Shown in pieces: positions 5,067 to 5,977 of a stretch of DNA of 5,977 bases. Source of the DNA: Lachnospiraceae bacterium (GTDB lineage: Bacteria; Bacillota; Clostridia; Lachnospirales; Lachnospiraceae); assembly GCA_017476305.1 (NCBI GenBank), contig JAFVAA010000880.1:1-5977 (forward strand). Reading direction: 5' to 3'. The first letter of the stretch is position 1, and every line of letters starts with the position of its first letter. A model generated the notes under the pieces. It searched no databases, was not told where the DNA came from, and saw only the letters and a program-made list of their open reading frames with translations. A program made the position numbers and the translations under genes.

Positions 5067-5977
5067 GACATCTCCTTCCCTGCACGTAAAAGCCGGAACA
5101 TCTGCAATGCAGCGTTATAGTAAAGTTCTTCCGCCCTTTCCATCGCCTCATGGAGTTCCATAGGCCTGTCAACGGTCGCCATGAGCGAGGATATGCCATG
5201 ATCCAGCAGCTGGAGTGCGCCGTCTCCCAGCGAACCGCATAGACCGGCTACCGGTATGCCCTTTGCCTTTGCCCTCATGCCGATGCCATGCATCACTTTT
5301 CCATAACAGCTCTGCCAGTCTGCCCTTCCTTCGCCGGTCACCACCAGATCCACGCCATCCAGCATCTGATCGAACCCTGCAAGGTCGAGGACTGCTTCTA
5401 TCCCCGGTTTCATGCAGACTCCAAAGAATACGGCAAGAGCTGCCCCAAGTCCCCCTGCGGCGCCGCTCCCCGGGATCGTATCCGGATCGACGGAAAAGGT
5501 CTCCCTTATCACATCCCTGTAGCTGCACATGCCACTTTCCAGCCTTTTCAGCATGTCCGCATCCGCGCCCTTCTGCGTCCCGTATGTATAAGTCGCACCT
5601 TCCACGCCGCACAGCGGGTTGGATACATCGCACATGACGGTGAGTTTAGTGTCTCTTATGCGGGGGTCAAGACCAGAAATGTCGATCCTTTTTACCCTTT
5701 CCAGATCAATGCCCCTGCCGGGGAGTTCCCTGTCCCCATCATCTAAAAACCTTATGCCCAATGCAGATGCAAATCCCATTCCGCCGTCATTTGTGGCGCT
5801 GCCTCCTATGGCTAATGTGATATCCGTAAATCCCATATCCAGTACATGCCGGAGCACTTCTCCTGTGCCACGGCTTGTCGTAAGCAGAGGGTTCCTTTTG
5901 TTTAGCGGCAGGAGCGTAAGTCCCGATGCCTGCGCCATCTCTATGGCTGCACGGTTTGCGCCCAGATCTGCAAATGG
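5063..5977 (-). CDS. Glycerate kinase, GckA/GlxK-type (5' end outside window)
   Basis: This kinase phosphorylates D-glycerate (to 2- or 3-phosphoglycerate depending on subtype), feeding glyoxylate or sugar-acid breakdown into glycolysis. The 304 visible residues begin in mid-protein with PFADLGANRAAIE at the window edge, so roughly 75 N-terminal residues are missing relative to a usual length near 380. Family motifs in order in the visible part are: GGSATNDGG (58-66), CDVSNPLCG (116-124) followed by GTQKGAD, GSGAAGGLGAAL (170-181) and VTGEGRADWQS..GK (about 213-227). An internal ATG at 5936-5938 is not the true start, because conserved sequence continues upstream of it. The stop overlaps the next gene by ATGA. 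No broken motif is seen. The exact subtype cannot be settled without the N-terminus. Confidence 0.93.
   Translation of the reverse strand, partial: PFADLGANRAAIEMAQASGLTLLPLNKRNPLLTTSRGTGEVLRHVLDMGFTDITLAIGGSATNDGGMGFASALGIRFLDDGDRELPGRGIDLERVKRIDISGLDPRIRDTKLTVMCDVSNPLCGVEGATYTYGTQKGADADMLKRLESGMCSYRDVIRETFSVDPDTIPGSGAAGGLGAALAVFFGVCMKPGIEAVLDLAGFDQMLDGVDLVVTGEGRADWQSCYGKVMHGIGMRAKAKGIPVAGLCGSLGDGALQLLDHGISSLMATVDRPMELHEAMERAEELYYNAALQMFRLLRAGKEMS

Noticed and set aside
5169..5746. Alternative frames of up to about 150 codons within the glycerate kinase region on both strands
   Set aside because: They have low-complexity, Arg/Pro/Ser-rich translations typical of off-frame reading of a GC-richer gene, while the kinase frame carries all family motifs.

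Overview
The window reads as a stretch of a low-to-mid GC Firmicute chromosome, most likely a gut Clostridium/Lachnospiraceae-type bacterium. This is inferred from strong AGGAG-type ribosome binding sites, dense one-directional gene packing and the look of the proteins. No rRNA or other phylogenetic marker is present, so the taxon is an inference. Every gene I can support lies on the minus strand, so transcription runs from high to low coordinates.

Right part (about 5977 down to 4097): a glycerate kinase, cut by the window edge at its N-terminus, overlaps by ATGA with an arylesterase-like SGNH/GDSL hydrolase gene. That gene has an in-frame TGA at 4551-4553, just before its catalytic Asp-His block. 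A small uncharacterised 98-residue protein follows. Then, after a 125-nt gap, comes an intact NudC-type zinc-ribbon Nudix hydrolase (3153-3971).

Middle (3100 down to 1203): a well-formed promoter with an extended -10 sits between two pairs of TGAACAT half-sites arranged as a large inverted repeat (3028-3098). It drives a 207-residue coiled-coil protein with a C-terminal helix-turn-helix like the DNA-binding domain of Hin-type serine recombinases, but with no recombinase catalytic domain. Next is a 169-residue coiled-coil protein that looks like a diverged paralogue lacking the helix-turn-helix. Then comes tag (3-methyladenine DNA glycosylase I), which carries an in-frame TAG at 1356-1358 that removes half of its zinc site. 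The gaps between these three genes (33 and 22 nt) suggest one operon.

Left part (1150 down to 1): two uncharacterised proteins (151 and 130 residues), the second preceded by an 18-bp perfect palindrome. At the left edge are the first 19 codons of what looks like an IS30-family transposase, preceded by several inverted repeats. This part is visibly more AT-rich than the right part and looks like accessory DNA.

The points most worth attention are the autoregulation-like operator/promoter, the pair of related coiled-coil proteins (one with and one without a DNA-binding domain) upstream of a DNA repair gene, and two neighbouring enzyme genes each broken by a single stop codon with clean family-like coding sequence continuing beyond it.
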